DNA of 64,000 nt from Capra hircus (GCF_001704415.2 NC_030808.1:79142594-79206593); one strand, 5' to 3'. Numbered from the stretch's first letter, positions 10,930 through 22,320 are shown. Numbers and translations are program-made. Notes: generated by a model from the sequence alone, not told the origin.

Positions 10930-11460
10930 TCTTTTTTTTTAGTTGAAGTATACTTGATCTACAACGTTGTGCCAGCCTCTGCTGCACAGCAAAGTGACTC
11001 AGTTATACACATATGCACATTCTGTTTCTCATATTCTTTTCCATTGTGGTTTATCACAGGATATTGAGCATAGTTCCCTGTGCTATATAATGGGAACCTT
11101 TACTGCTTATCCATTCTAAATGTAACAGTTTGCCTCTTGTGTGTGTGCTCATGCTTAGTCGTGTCTGACTCTTTGAGACCCCATGGTCTCACCAGTCTCC
11201 TCTGTCCGTGGGACTCTCCAGGCAAGGATACTGGAGTGGGTTGCCATTTCCTACTCAAGGGGATCTTCCTGACCCAGGGATCAAACCTGTGTCTCCTGTA
11301 TTAGCAGGGGGATTCTTTTACCACTGAGTTACCTGGGAAGCCCAGTTTGCATCTACCAATCCAGCAACCTGAAACTCCCAGTTCATCCCTCTCTATCCTC
11401 CTCTCCCCTGGGCAACCACAAGGCTGTACTATGTCTATGCACACTCAATTTCTTGTGTGA
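10930..11460 (-). mobile_element. Artiodactyl L1 3' region, split by a Bov-tA
   Basis: Reverse strand of an L1 3' end: gcaaagtgactcagttatac, ccattgtggtttatcacagg, agttccctgtgctatataat, then after the SINE ccagcaacctgaaactccca and gggcaaccacaaggctgtac. Starts at a T-run (10932-10940), the L1 tail. Confidence 0.85.
11134..11342 (-). mobile_element. Bov-tA SINE in the L1
   Basis: Reverse strand Bov-tA ending at acctgggaagcc, with gttgccatttcctactcaag and ggatcttcctgacccaggga inside. cagtttgc at 11126-11133 and 11343-11350 gives an 8-bp target-site duplication. Confidence 0.93.
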
Positions 11461-11464
11461 AAGC

Positions 11465-12075
11465 CTTGGCAAACTCAGGTTTTCTATATGATTTAATTAT
11501 CTGGGAACATCTTTATCTTGCCTCTGGCTTACCAGGAAGTTGATGGATTCTGGATAGAAATCAAAGACCCTTTCCCATCCAATTAGCCCTCAATAAAACT
11601 ATTGTTAAAAAAGAAACATTAATGCATCTATTAAGTCACTCTTGATTTAATTAATTCTATTAGTTTATTTATTTTCGACTATTTCACCTTGTGCAGAGCA
11701 CCATAATATCTCCTGGAGCTAGCAGACATGAGGAAAGTGTCCTGCCCTCAACAGCCAAGAGTTTCCCATTCCCTAGAAAAGAGGTGGGAGAAGCGGGGAG
11801 CCAAATGTGGCTTGAGAATGGAAGCCCAGGCCCAGATTTCGCAGGACTGAGGGTACTGTGCGAGAGACTGTTGAAATCCTGCTATGTAAATGACCTGGTT
11901 TAAACCCTGCCTCAAGCAAATGGTTACTGGTGAGAGTTCTTGGGTTTCAGGAGTTAAAAGAAGCAAAGTATATGAAACACTTGGCATGCAGACAGCATTC
12001 AGAAGAGTGCACTCTTATTATTAGGCTGTGTGTTTTTATTATCATTTAATCCTAACATTGAAGTATGAATAATGA
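11465..12075. other. No recognised feature
   Basis: No repeat, RNA gene or convincing coding frame recognised. Confidence 0.45.
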
Positions 12076-12079
12076 CTTC

Positions 12080-12270
12080 CTGTTTACAAATCACTTTGGT
12101 ATTTTTCATCTCATTTAACTATCAAAAATCTCACCATTCAGGCAATGAGATTTTGCCCCCCTCCTCCAGTTTTACAGATTAGCACACTGGTATTCAGGGA
12201 GGTTAAGCGACTTACCTGGGATCTCCTGGCTGATAATTGGCAGAACTGGGATGTGGAACCAGATTGCCAC
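12080..12270 (-). mobile_element. MIR SINE
   Basis: ccagttttacagattagcac, gggaggttaagcgacttacc, ggcagaactgggatgtggaa: reverse-strand MIR. Confidence 0.82.
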
Positions 12271-12299
12271 CCCCAAAACCGCCCTTTTCCACCCTACTG

Positions 12300-12430
12300 T
12301 GCTGTTTCCTAAATTGCCAAGTGACCTTGTGTAAGCATTCTATGTCCTGTCCCCCAATCTGGGCTTCGATTTCTACATCTGCAAAGTGAGAGGGATTAAA
12401 TCATGCCTGAGGTCCCCTCCAGGTCCCAGT
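12300..12430 (+). mobile_element. MIR SINE fragment
   Basis: ccaagtgaccttgtgtaagc, ttctacatctgcaaagtgag, gaggtcccctccaggtccca: forward MIR-type order. Confidence 0.65.
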
Positions 12431-12434
12431 GTCT

Positions 12435-12862
12435 CTGATTAAAAGCGTATGTTCAGGAATGGATCCTGTTTGCTGCTAAACTCCGAGACGCACAAGGAGC
12501 CTGGGCTCGGGGAGCTGGAGGCTGGAGCTGCGCCTAAACACAGGCTGGCTTGGCGTTCAGCTCTGTATCTGGCTGCCAAAAGGCCAGAATTCTCTGGAGA
12601 ACTGGAGTTCAATCTGGCCAACTTGTGATGGCCTTAAGTTATCCTCTGACCTCGAACTTCTGATTATCTGAAGCTTATTTTTATAAAGGCTTAGGAATAG
12701 TCAGTCTGTCTCTCTGGAGACCTGCTTCCTTTCTTACTTCCATTATGCACTTCCAACAACGGGGAGTGGGAACTAGGAGTCAGGCAATCTGTCGGTAATT
12801 TTTGCCTCTGCTGCTGCCATTCTTGTAATTCTGGGCAAGTCACATCCAAAGCAGGATTATAA
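12435..12862. other. No recognised feature
   Basis: Nothing recognised beyond short chance frames. Confidence 0.45.
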
Positions 12863-12875
12863 AAAAGAGTTCCCC

Positions 12876-13081
12876 CTATTGTAGAGCACATGGAACTCTG
12901 CTCAATGTTATGCGCCAGCCTGGTGTGGGAGGGAGGTTTGGGGGAGAATGGACACATGTATATGTGTGGCTGAGTCCCTTCACTGTTCACCTGAAACTAT
13001 CACAAACAACATTGCTAATTGGCTATACCCCAATACAGAATGTTTCTGGTGTTAAAAAAATAAAATTTAAATTTAAAAAAT
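12876..13081 (+). mobile_element. Artiodactyl L1, 5'-truncated 3' end
   Basis: Ends of a young artiodactyl L1: ggaactctgctcaatgttat, gtttgggggagaatggacac, ggctgagtcccttcactgtt, cctgaaactatcacaaacaa, then an AATAAA-like A-rich tail. Flanked by perfect 13-bp direct repeats aaaagagttcccc (12863-12875 and 13082-13094). Confidence 0.92.
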
Positions 13082-13094
13082 AAAAGAGTTCCCC

Positions 13095-13905
13095 TAGTGG
13101 GAGGGTTAGTGAAGCCATGTGGTTTCCTCTTGGGGAGGAAATGGAAGACCTAAGTTATATGAAACTTAGGTCTTATAATAATGTCTAATATATAAATAAT
13201 GACTAATAATAATGTCTGAAATTCAAGGCTGGTCCACTTCAGTTACTTGGAAAAAAAAATAGCTTTCCTACTGTACTACAAAGGAAATAGGCGAGGAAAA
13301 TGCTTTCTGTGTCTGTCCCCAAGAGCAGTCATAGGGTTCAAAGGTAATATCAGGTTTAAAGCATAATTCTGTTTCCTTCTGCATACCTTCTTCCCCATTT
13401 TTGATGGAATGTGAAGTGACTCAGGAAGTAAGTCTCTCAGAGCCATGCTGGAAGGAGTCTGTCTGCACCTTGACCCAGTGTTGCTTCTCCTGGGTCAAGC
13501 ATCTTGCTTTGAATCTCACCCTTCATCTGGTTTCATTCTGCAGAGACTTGGGCAGGACATCCACCCGCTCCCAGGAGAAGGGCCTTCACACTCCACAAGG
13601 TTGGGAGTCCACGTAAATTCAGGCTGAGGGGCCCTCTACAACCAGCCTCTCTGCCCTCTAAGTTAAGGAGTTGGTTTTGGTTTTATTTTACCAAAAAGAA
13701 GGAAGAAAGAGCCATTTGATCCTTGCTCCACTTCCAGGGTAGAGACTGCTCAGAGCCCTCTCCCACAGCCCTCTGTGTGCTGCCAGCATCCCAAGGGAAT
13801 AGAGAAGAGGGTGATTGCAAGAGCCTTGGGACAGCAGTTTCACAATTTGCCATGGGGCCACAGGGCTGCTTGAAAGGGATGGCTCTAGCCATGTGGGGCA
13901 GTAAG
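13095..13905. other. No recognised feature
   Basis: Has a short AT repeat-like patch (ataataatgtct twice, about 13176-13215). Overlapping frames on both strands at 13401-13942 match nothing known to me. Confidence 0.45.
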
Positions 13906-14015
13906 TAGAATGATGACCCGGACTTGGGTCACTGACCACCAATGCACAGTGTCACCTTAGGCAAGCTACTGAACCTCTGTAAGCTTCTTTTCCCTCTCCT
14001 GTCAAACTTTAGAAC
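13905..14015 (+). mobile_element. MIR SINE fragment
   Basis: tgatgacccggacttgggtc, tcaccttaggcaagctactg, aacctctgtaagcttctttt: forward MIR. Confidence 0.65.
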
Positions 14016-14029
14016 AGAAAAGTATCAGA

Positions 14030-14165
14030 TTGAAAAGTACCTTGTGTTTCATCTAACCCAACATGTTTATTTTGTACACTTGGAAACTGAAGACTAGAGA
14101 AGGGGAGGAACTTGCCTAATGTTACACAATAGGTAAATAACAGGGTTGTTTCTAGAAAACAAGAT
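14030..14165 (-). mobile_element. MIR SINE fragment
   Basis: cacttggaaactgaagacta, ggaacttgcctaatgttaca, ataggtaaataacagggttg: reverse-strand MIR. Confidence 0.65.
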
Positions 14166-14454
14166 CCCCATACCTCATGTTGCAGTATTGCTTTCTCTTC
14201 TGGATAATTTCCAAGGTTCTGCCACTCTAGGAGTCTATCACTCTAAAGACATAATCTCCTACCAGCTCCAGCTCTTGTCTTTGGGCTTAGGCTTGTGTTG
14301 GTCACCATGTACTTCCTCTGGAGCTCTTGGTGACACATTGGGTCTAGCTGTGTCCCTCATTACAGAATTCTTCAATTTCATGTAAAGTTGGACAAATATT
14401 CTACTTAGCAAGGCTTTTGGCGGTTCTGTTGCAATGCTTATAATGGCCTAGGCT

Positions 14455-14957
14455 CATCTTGCCCTTTCATACTGTTCATGGGATTCTCAAGGCAAGAATG
14501 CTGAAGTGGTTTGCAATTCTCTTCTCCAGTGCCGAAGAATTGCTTTCTGGAGGATCCAGTGCTTCTCTAGTGCATGGAAGGATTGATGCTTTTGAACTGT
14601 GGTATTGGAGAAGACTCTTGAGAGTCCCTTGGACTTTAAGGAGATCAAACCAGTCCATCCTAAAGGAGATTAGTCCTGAATATTCATTGGAAGGACTGAT
14701 GCTGAAGCTGAAGCTCCAATACTTTGGCCACTTGATGCAAAGAACTGACTCACTGGAAAAGCCCCTGATGCTGGGAAAGATTGAAGGTGGGAGGAGAAGG
14801 GGGTGACAGAGGATGAGATGGTTGGATGGCATCACTGACTTGATGGACATGAGTCTGAGCAAGCTCCAGAAGATGGTGAAGGAGAGGGAAGCCCGGCGTG
14901 CTGCAGTCCATGGGGTTGCAAAAAGTCAGACACGAATGAGCAACTGAAGTGAACTGA
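14455..14957 (+). mobile_element. BovB LINE 3' part, 5'-truncated and decayed
   Basis: Reading the plus strand gives BovB ORF2 C-terminal words: AFELWYWRRLLRVPWT, then LMLKLKLQYFGHLMQRT, then GGRRRG before a stop at about 14804. Further BovB wording continues in nucleotides (gagatggttggatggcatca, gaatgagcaactgaagtgaa). The first 100 bases (ttcatgggattctcaaggca) are Bov-A/BovB-like. Not capable of coding a full protein. Confidence 0.85.
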
Positions 14958-15059
14958 GGCTCATTTTGGACAAAAACTTCAGACAGAGTGTTGAGTAAGA
15001 GCAGGGTTAGTTTAGCAAATTGCCCTTGTATACAGATAGAGAATTGCATGGGTCTCTCC

Positions 15060-15215
15060 AAGAGACCCATGTTCTACATCCAGCTTGGCCCCAAGTCACT
15101 TTGTGACCTTGAGCAAGCCTCATTCTCCCTCCAAGCCTCAATTTCCCCATACATAAAACAAGTTGATTGAACTAAATAATCCCTAAGGTAGCTCTAGCTG
15201 TGGTATTCCCTAGCA
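15060..15215 (+). mobile_element. MIR SINE
   Basis: tgtgaccttgagcaagcctc, ctcaatttccccatacataa, ccctaaggtagctctagctg: forward MIR-family order. Confidence 0.72.
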
Positions 15216-15519
15216 GAATATTACCCAATCTTTTAATTCCTTAGGGAATCTTGCTTAGAAACTAGGAGAATTATCTTTGCACAGGAAGTCAGAGAATGCT
15301 TGCAGAATCATAAAACAAATATTAGGAAAAAACATAAGAATATTGTGTTGTTCTGTGCTTTTGGCTCATATTTTCTAAAGTCCATGTCAAATATTTGCAG
15401 CACAACCACATTTTAATTTTCATATATAGAGAGGAAGCAGGGGAAATAGGAGTAACCATTGCTATGAAAATTAACCATGCTCTATCAAAATATGATTGCA
15501 TTTGGTAGGCCATGTATCC

Positions 15520-15850
15520 TCAGCTTCCTGAACATACATCCTGCCCTCACAGACCATATCTGCTGGAGATCCCAGACATAGAGATAAATAACTCAAATAC
15601 AAAGTATGACATATAAAACCAATATAAAGGACCTTAGAAAGGAGAACACACTGATTTGGGGATCAGGGAAGTATTCATGGAGAAGTTATCATTTGATGTT
15701 GGTTTGGAGAAAGAAATGGTCATGAGAATCAAGAGGAGGCCAATCAGTGGAAACACTGTGAACAAAGGCAGAGGCAGGGAAACCATGTGAGTTTGGTGGC
15801 TGCCGAATGGGTAGTTTGCTTGGCTTAGGGCAGAAAGCTATGAAATGAAG
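15520..15850 (-). mobile_element. L2-like old LINE remnant
   Basis: ctgccctcacagaccatatc, gggaagtattcatggagaag, gaacaaaggcagaggcaggg follow the L2-type reverse-strand order. Diverged. Confidence 0.45.
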
Positions 15851-16063
15851 TAGTGGGAAAGAAAATTAATTAAATTTACATGTTATATTTCCCTCATTAG
15901 TACACACTTTTTTATGGCAAAAATCCTTGTTTACTTTTGTCATCCTATCAAAAATGACACATAATCATCTCTCAAAACTTGTTTAATGAATAAGTAAACT
16001 ATATTATATGTTACTTTTTCCTCTAAACCATCAATGCACTGTGTAGACCTAACTATATCTTAG

Positions 16064-16260
16064 AAGGTAAACATGAAGTTGAACGCTTGTTGTATTGACT
16101 GTCATGGATTTGAAGTACCATCTCCCAATCCTGTAACTGTATATAGATAATTTCATCAGAAATCAAGGTAAACATGAAGTTGAACGCTTGTTGTATTGAC
16201 TGTCATGGATTTGAAGTACCATCTCCCAATCCTGTAACTGTATATAGATAATTTCATCAG
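16064..16260 (+). repeat. Perfect 96-bp tandem duplication
   Basis: 16064-16159 and 16165-16260 are identical over 96 bases, starting aaggtaaacatgaagttgaa and ending gataatttcatcag. A 5-base spacer (aaatc) separates them, giving a 101-bp period. The unit matches no repeat family I recognise. Confidence 0.98.
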
Positions 16261-16655
16261 GGGAGGAGGCTATGTCATGTTCATCAGCTTCTAATAGTTA
16301 AAATGTGATATCTATTGGACATATACAAGAAACTGAATTCAGAGACTCTAATGCAGAAATAAGTCCATCAGCCATAGCCCCTTGCAATGGCACATGGGGC
16401 CAGTTCTAGGGACAATAGTGTAAAGGAGACCCTAGAGAGCACCTTTGAGTTGTAATCCCTTAAGCTAATGTACTGATACATGTTCAGTGAGTTTCTATCA
16501 CTTAGCAGTGTTGTATTCAAACTACAGCAGAAAATATGAAAAGAAATCTGGGCTTTTCTATATTTTTACTATGGTACTCAATAACAAGCTTACACATGAG
16601 ATACAATTGTATACTACATACTAGATTCCCACACTAATGGTAAATAAGAATAAGA
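16261..16655. other. No recognised feature
   Basis: AT-rich sequence between the duplication and the L1 region. Confidence 0.45.
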
Positions 16656-16657
16656 GA

Positions 16658-16800
16658 GGTGTGTCGATGATAATATCTTGGTTGATATATTACACTATAG
16701 TATTGCAAGATATGTCACTGTGGGGAACAGAGCAAAGTGCACCTGGGATCTGTCTGTATTCTTTCTTGTGCCTGAGTGTGAATTCATAAATACTTCAGCA
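16658..16800 (+). mobile_element. L1M-type 3' UTR fragment
   Basis: cactatagtattgcaagata, cactgtggggaacagagc, gggatctgtctgtattcttt resemble an old L1M 3' UTR. It lies directly before the ORF2 remnant, so a separate insertion or a rearrangement is likely. Confidence 0.5.
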
Positions 16801-16814
16801 AATTTTTTATTTAA

Positions 16815-19575
16815 AATATTGGGGTCCAATAGATTCAATAGTGAATTCTACAAAACTTCAAAGGAAGAAATTGCATTAATTCTTTACAATCTCTTCTAGA
16901 AAATAGGAGCAAAGGGAATATTTCCTAACTTACTTTATGAGATCAGCATTACACTAATACAAAAACCAGAGAAATACAAAGAAGAAAACAGACCCATATT
17001 TCTCATGAACATAGATGTATAGATCTTCAACAGAATATTAGCAAATTGAATTTAACAGAGTATAAAAATAATTATATACCATGACAAGGTGGGGTTTATT
17101 TCAGGTATGCAAGAATTGTTCAACATTCAAAAATCAATTAATGTAATCCATTATATCAACAGCCAAAAAAAGAAAAATCATATCAATAGATGCAGAAAAA
17201 GCATTGGATGAAATTCAACACTCTTTCATGATAAAAACTCTTTCTAGAAGAGAGGGGAACATTTTCAACTTGAAAAAAAACACCTAAAAACCAACTAACA
17301 TCATACATAGTGAAACTCAAATTTTTCTCTCTATGATCAAGAGTAAGACTGCTTTCAACATCATACTGGAAGTCCTTGCTAATGCAATAAGGCATGAAAA
17401 GTAGATAAATTTGTACAGATGAAACTGTCCTTGTTCTCAGTTGACATGACTATGTACATAGCCAATCTGGAAGAATCAACTATTAAAAAAAAAAACAACA
17501 CCTCTTAGAATTAGTAAGTGATTATAGCAAGGCTGCAAGATACAAGTTATTATACAAAAGTCATTTGCTTCCTTAGTGAGCAAGTAGACCAGCAGTGAGC
17601 AAGTAGAATTTGAAATTAAGAATACTACTTTTACATTAGCACTCTGGAAAAAATAATGCTTAAGTATAAACCTGACAAAAATGTAAGATCTATAGAAGGA
17701 AAAACACAAAACTCTGATAAAAATATCAAAGAAGGACTAAATAAATGAAGAGACAGTTCATGTTTATGGTAGAAAGACTCAATACTGTCAAGAGGCCAGC
17801 TCTTTCCAACTTCATCTATAGGTTGAATGCAATTCCAATAAAAATTCCAGCAAGGTTTTTTTGATGTGGGTATTGATGTATTAATTCTAAAGTTCATGTG
17901 GAGAGGCAAAAGACCCAGTATAATCAACACATATTGAAGGAGAAGACCAAAGCCAGAGGACTAATACTATCTAACTTTAAGTCTTACTCTAAAACTACAA
18001 TATTCAAGACAGTGTGGTATTAGCCAAAAAAAAAAAAAAAAAAAAAGAGAGGGAGAGAGAGAGACAAATGTATCAATGGAACAAAGTAGAAAACCAAGAA
18101 ATAAGTTCTCATAAATACAGTAAGCTGATCTTTGAAAAAGGAACAAAGGCAATACAACAAGCAAAGATAATCTTTTCAACAAATGGTTCTGGGACAAATG
18201 AATACCCACATGTAAAAAAAGAGTCTAGACACAGACCTTCAACCCTTCACAAAATTCAAAATGGACCATAGAACTAAATATGAAAGGTAGACCTCTAAAA
18301 ATCCTGGACGATAGCATAGGAGAAAATCTAATTTCTCTTAAGTTTGGCAATAACTTTATAGAAAAACCAATGGAAGAAATAACTGATAAGCTGGACTCCA
18401 TTAAAATTAAAATTTCTGCTCTGTGAAAGACAATATCAATAGAATGAGAAGACAAGTCACAGACTGGAAGAAAATATGTGCAGGAAATATATATAATAAA
18501 GGATTGTTATCCAAAATATACAAAAAAAATTTAAAACTCAAAATTAAGAAAATGAACTAATAGACTTTTTTAAAAATGGGAAAAAGACCTGAACATACAT
18601 CTTGCCAAAGAAGATATACAGATGACAAGTAAGCATATGAAAAGATGCTTCACATTATGCAGCATTAGGGAACTGAAAATTAAAACAACAATAAGACACA
18701 GCTACACACCTATTAGAAAGCCAAAATCTATTACTATAACAACACCAAATGCTGACCAGGATGTAGAGCAACAGGAGCTCTTATTTACTGTTGGAAATGC
18801 AAAATGGAACAGCCAAGTTGAAGAAAGTTTGGCAGTTTCTTACAAAACTAAACATACTCTTATTGCACAATCCAACAGCTACACTCCTTGGTATTTACCA
18901 AAATAAACTGAAAACTTATGTCCATATGAAAATTTGCACATTGGTGTTTACAGCAGCTTTATCTATAATCGCTAAAACTTGGAAGCAACTAAGATATTTT
19001 TCAGTAGGTGAAGAGATAAATAAACTGTGGTATATCAAGACAATGGAATGTTTTTAGCAGTAAAAGAAAAATGAGCTACCAAGTTGTGAAAAGACATGAG
19101 AAAACATAAATGCATATTACTAAATGAAAGAAGAAAATATGAAAAGACTACATACTGTATAATTGCAACTCTATGACATTCGAGAAAAGACAAAATTATA
19201 GTGACAGTAAAAAGATAAGTTATTGCCAGGAATTAGGGGGCAAGAAAGGATCAATAGGCAGAACACAGAAGACTTTTAAAGCAATGAAACTTCTCTTTGA
19301 GGCTACAATGGCAGATAACATGTTGTTATATTTTTTCCAAACCCAAAGAATATACAACACCAAGAGGGAAACTTAACGTAATTTGTGGACTCTGGGTGAT
19401 AATAATGAGGTCAGTTTGATTGTGACAAATATACCACTCTGGTGCAGGATGTTGATAACAGAGGAGGCTACGTATGTGTAAGAGAAGGGTGTATATGGGA
19501 AATCTCTTTACCTTCCACTCAAGTGTGCCATGAATCTAAAATTGCTCAAAGAAATCAAGTCTTAAAAAATAAGAA
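16815..19575 (+). pseudogene. L1 ORF2 and 3' UTR remnant
   Basis: Forward L1M copy of about 2.8 kb with the 5' half missing. Recognisable ORF2 nucleotides run in order: tgaattctacaaaacttcaa, tgagatcagcattacactaa, aatagatgcagaaaaagcat, catcatactggaagtccttg, catgactatgtacatagcca, tatcaatggaacaaagtaga. The 3' UTR follows (agtgacagtaaaaagataag, tataccactctggtgcagga, gtatatgggaaatctcttta, atcaagtctt end). Stops and deletions in every frame make it dead; the catalytic stretch near 17330 is partly deleted. An A-run and GA repeat break it at 18026-18065. Confidence 0.88.
18026..18065 (+). repeat. A(21) run plus GA microsatellite
   Basis: Twenty-one A bases (18026-18046) followed by a GA-rich run to 18064, inside the L1 ORF2 remnant where the consensus has only a short A-rich stretch. 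Likely length-variable. Confidence 0.9.
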
Positions 19576-19579
19576 AGGA

Positions 19580-20020
19580 AGCAAGAAACAGCTTGGTCAT
19601 GGGAAGTAACATAGCTGAAAATGCTCGAAGATATGGCCAATGTGAGAATGATGACAAGAACTGTTCTTGTGGTTCCCATATCCAAAGTAAATATATCTTC
19701 CCAACTGAGAAGTTACCAAGATTAAGAGATTCTCTATAGATGTAAAAAAGATATAGCCCCACCTCTTGGCTTTCTCCAAGGATGAGCTTTTTAATTGCTA
19801 TGCACTAGAGAACAATAAAATTTCTCCCTTCAATGTCAGGGTGATATTTTCAAATTCCTGCAGGCTCTGAGTCTGACTTACAGATCTCTTTACGTCTCTT
19901 CCAAGTTGGCTGCTGAAAGGGTGTTTTCCTTTGCAACTAGCATTCTGGACTGTCTGGACAAGTCATGAAAGCAAGATATCACTACTGTGTGCTCTAAATA
20001 GACTCTGAAGGTCTGGTACT
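19580..20020. other. No recognised feature
   Basis: Downstream of the L1 tail. No repeat or gene signal recognised. Confidence 0.45.
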
Positions 20021-20027
20021 AAAGACA

Positions 20028-20156
20028 GTCTATTTTTTTTCTTTTGGTTGTGTTTTGGGACATGCAAGATCTTAGTTTTCTGACCAGGGATCGAACCTAT
20101 GCTCCCTGCTTCGGGAGCACAAACTTTAAACCACTGGACGGGCAGGGAATTCTCCC
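20028..20156 (-). mobile_element. CHR-type SINE
   Basis: Reverse strand CHR head: acatgcaagatcttagtttt, ctgaccagggatcgaaccta, taaaccactggacgggcagg, gaattctcc. Begins with a T-run tail. Confidence 0.85.
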
Positions 20157-20415
20157 AAAGACATTATCTTCAACAAGTAATACTACTTTTTTTCTCTTAC
20201 ACTGTCTCCATGATGCTTTTTTCAAGATTTTTTTTATGAAATATTTTACAATTTTCGGTTTTACTTAGTCAGAAGACCCCTTAGAAGGAGCCTGTGAGAA
20301 GGGGTGAATGGTTGAATGGTTTCAAGTCAAGGACAGAGGACTTGATAGCAAACAGTTTATCATATTTCCTCCTAACAGCTAGAGATGTCCCACCATTGTA
20401 TAACCTGAGAGAGAG

Positions 20416-20627
20416 GTTGTTGTTTGGTCGCTACGATGTATCTGACTCTTTTGCGAGCCTGTGGACTGTAGCCTGCCAGTCTCCTCTGTCCATGGGATTT
20501 CCCGGGCAAGAATACTATAGTGGGTTGCCATTTCCTTCTCCAGGGGATCTTCCTGAACCAGGGATCGAACCCACTTCTGCTGCATTGCAGGTGTATTCTA
20601 TACCACTGACACACAAGGGAAGACCCT
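20416..20627 (-). mobile_element. Bov-tA SINE
   Basis: gttgttgtttggtcgctac tail side, then ggtgtattctataccactga near the tRNA-like head and acacaagggaagacc at its end. A Bov-A2 is inserted at the head. Confidence 0.92.
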
Positions 20628-20899
20628 GCTGCTGCTGCTAAGTCACTTAAGTCGTGTCCGACTCTGTGCGACCCCATAGACAGCAGCCCACCAGGCTCCC
20701 CCTTCCCTGGGACTCTCCAGGCAAGAACCCTGGAGTGGGTTGCCATTTCCTTCTCCAATGCATGAAAGTGAAAAGTGAAAGTGAAGTCGCTCAGTCGTAT
20801 CTGACTCTTAGCGACCCCATGGACTGCAGCCTACCAGACTCCTCCATCCATGGGATTTTCCAGGCAAGAGTACTGGAATGGGGTGCCATCGCCTTCTCT
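20628..20899 (-). mobile_element. Bov-A2 dimeric SINE
   Basis: Two Bov-A units on the reverse strand joined by gcatgaaagtgaaaagtgaa (hexamer linker). It starts with (GCT)n at 20628-20639 and ends gccatcgccttctc. gaagaccct at 20619-20627 and 20900-20908 is a 9-bp target-site duplication. Confidence 0.95.
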
Positions 20900-20934
20900 G
20901 AAGACCCTAGAGAAATTCATACCTCCCCAGAACT

Positions 20935-21070
20935 GTACGCATACAATCCTAGAATTTTAGAGCTATGTGGAGTTTTGAATCAACCTATCCATTTTACAAA
21001 TGAGGAAAATGAGGCCTGAAGAGAGGAAACAGCTTCTCCCAGGTCTCACAATGAATCAGAACCATAGTCT
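20935..21070 (-). mobile_element. MIR SINE fragment
   Basis: ccattttacaaatgaggaaa, atgaggcctgaagagagg, cccaggtctcacaatgaatc: reverse-strand MIR. Confidence 0.78.
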
Positions 21071-21119
21071 TCATAAAGGGCATGCATGGAGGTGCATCCA
21101 ACAGTTCACTGAGTTGCCT

Positions 21120-21400
21120 CAAGGATATTAGAACTTCTATTTATATAATTTTTGTAATAATTACAGATTCACAAGGAGTTGCAATAATTGAAGGAGATAT
21201 ATCATTCACCTACTGGTAGCATCTTGTATAACTATAGTCTAACATCAAAAGAAGGAAATTAACATTGGTACAGTCCACAGAGCCTGTTTAGATTTCTCCA
21301 GAGTTTATTTACACTTATTTTTCTGTGTGTATATGTATGTGTGTAGTATATGCAATTTTTTCACACATGTAGATTTATGTAACTACCAAGAATTTATGTT
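21120..21400 (-). mobile_element. Probable old L1 fragment
   Basis: agcatcttgtataactatag, ggaaattaacattggtacag and cacacatgtagatttatgta resemble a non-coding L1M segment. The strand call is uncertain. Confidence 0.4.
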
Positions 21401-21695
21401 TTTATATTATAAATCTGAAAAATGAAGAAAACTTTACCAGTGTTTAGTAAGTGGATGGGGTGCTGCTACTCATGTTGGTGTTCATGCTTACATGAGAAAA
21501 TTGTATCCTTGCAACACACCTGAAATGTCTTGAAGGCAGAATGGGAGTTGAACAGTGTGGCAATCATATTATTTTTAGGTTCTCAGTGTATTACAACAAT
21601 CTTAAGGTTATAGGAGCCTCATCAAGTGAATCTATGGATTATATTATCCAGTTTCAGCTAAGCTAACCTTTCCAAAATGAATTTAAATGAGTTAA

Positions 21696-21872
21696 AATGG
21701 TTTCTGCTTTAAAAGATTTCGACAGTGGATTGAAGAAGATACCTATGTTGCAAGCATAACTGAACAAGGAAATGAAAGTACTGACCCTTCTACTCCTGAA
21801 AAAAATCTCTGCCAGTCACATTTCAAGGAAAATGCAGTCATCATCTCACCTGAGCTGATAGGAGGTCAATGA
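21696..21872 (+). other. Unassigned coding-like island
   Basis: From 21696 (after an in-frame TAA at 21693-21695) the frame stays open to a TGA at 21870-21872 and reads KRFRQWIEEDTYVASITEQ and CQSHFKENAVIISPEL within it. There is no ATG. A pyrimidine-leaning ttctgctttaaaag before it could be a splice acceptor and gaggtcaat near its end a donor. I do not recognise the family. It could be a fragment of a processed pseudogene, a decayed exon, or chance. Confidence 0.25.
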
Positions 21873-21879
21873 AAAAATA

Positions 21880-22305
21880 ATAAAAATTATTTTAAAATGG
21901 ATGCAATATTTCTTGTCCAAAATGTATGTGTGTATTGCATCATGAGGTGTATACTGTCAATGGCAGGACGAGCATCATGATTTGTAAAACATCTTGAACA
22001 TTATGACACAGCTTTATAAAATTTTCAGTAGTGCTTAAAACTGGGTAATACATAAGACAAAATACATAACTTTAAGGAATACTTATTCCTCTTACAATAT
22101 AGCAGCAAACTCAGGTGCAATCTTTCGCTCACTTATTATCTGTGAGATCTTGGATATGACATTACATCTTCCCCACAGCAGTTTTGGAGAACCCAGGAAG
22201 AGAAAGAAACAAATATGTTTTGTAAACACTAAGGCTCTGTGCTGATGGGATACTATTATTTTTATTAATTAACATAAAATTTCAGAAGAAAATAAATTGA
22301 ACAGG
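21880..22305. other. No recognised feature
   Basis: AT-rich with no recognised repeat. It may be the continuation of whatever the island at 21696 derives from. Confidence 0.4.
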
Positions 22306-22320
22306 AATATTATCATTAAT

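Noticed and set aside
14455..14957. Frame with LLRVPWTLRRSNQS as a host gene
   Set aside because: It is the C-terminal region of BovB ORF2, seen again at 37.5, 38.8, 42.2 and 44 kb.
16064..16260. CRISPR-like direct repeats
   Set aside because: Only two copies, 96 bases long with a 5-base spacer, in a vertebrate genome; it is a tandem duplication.
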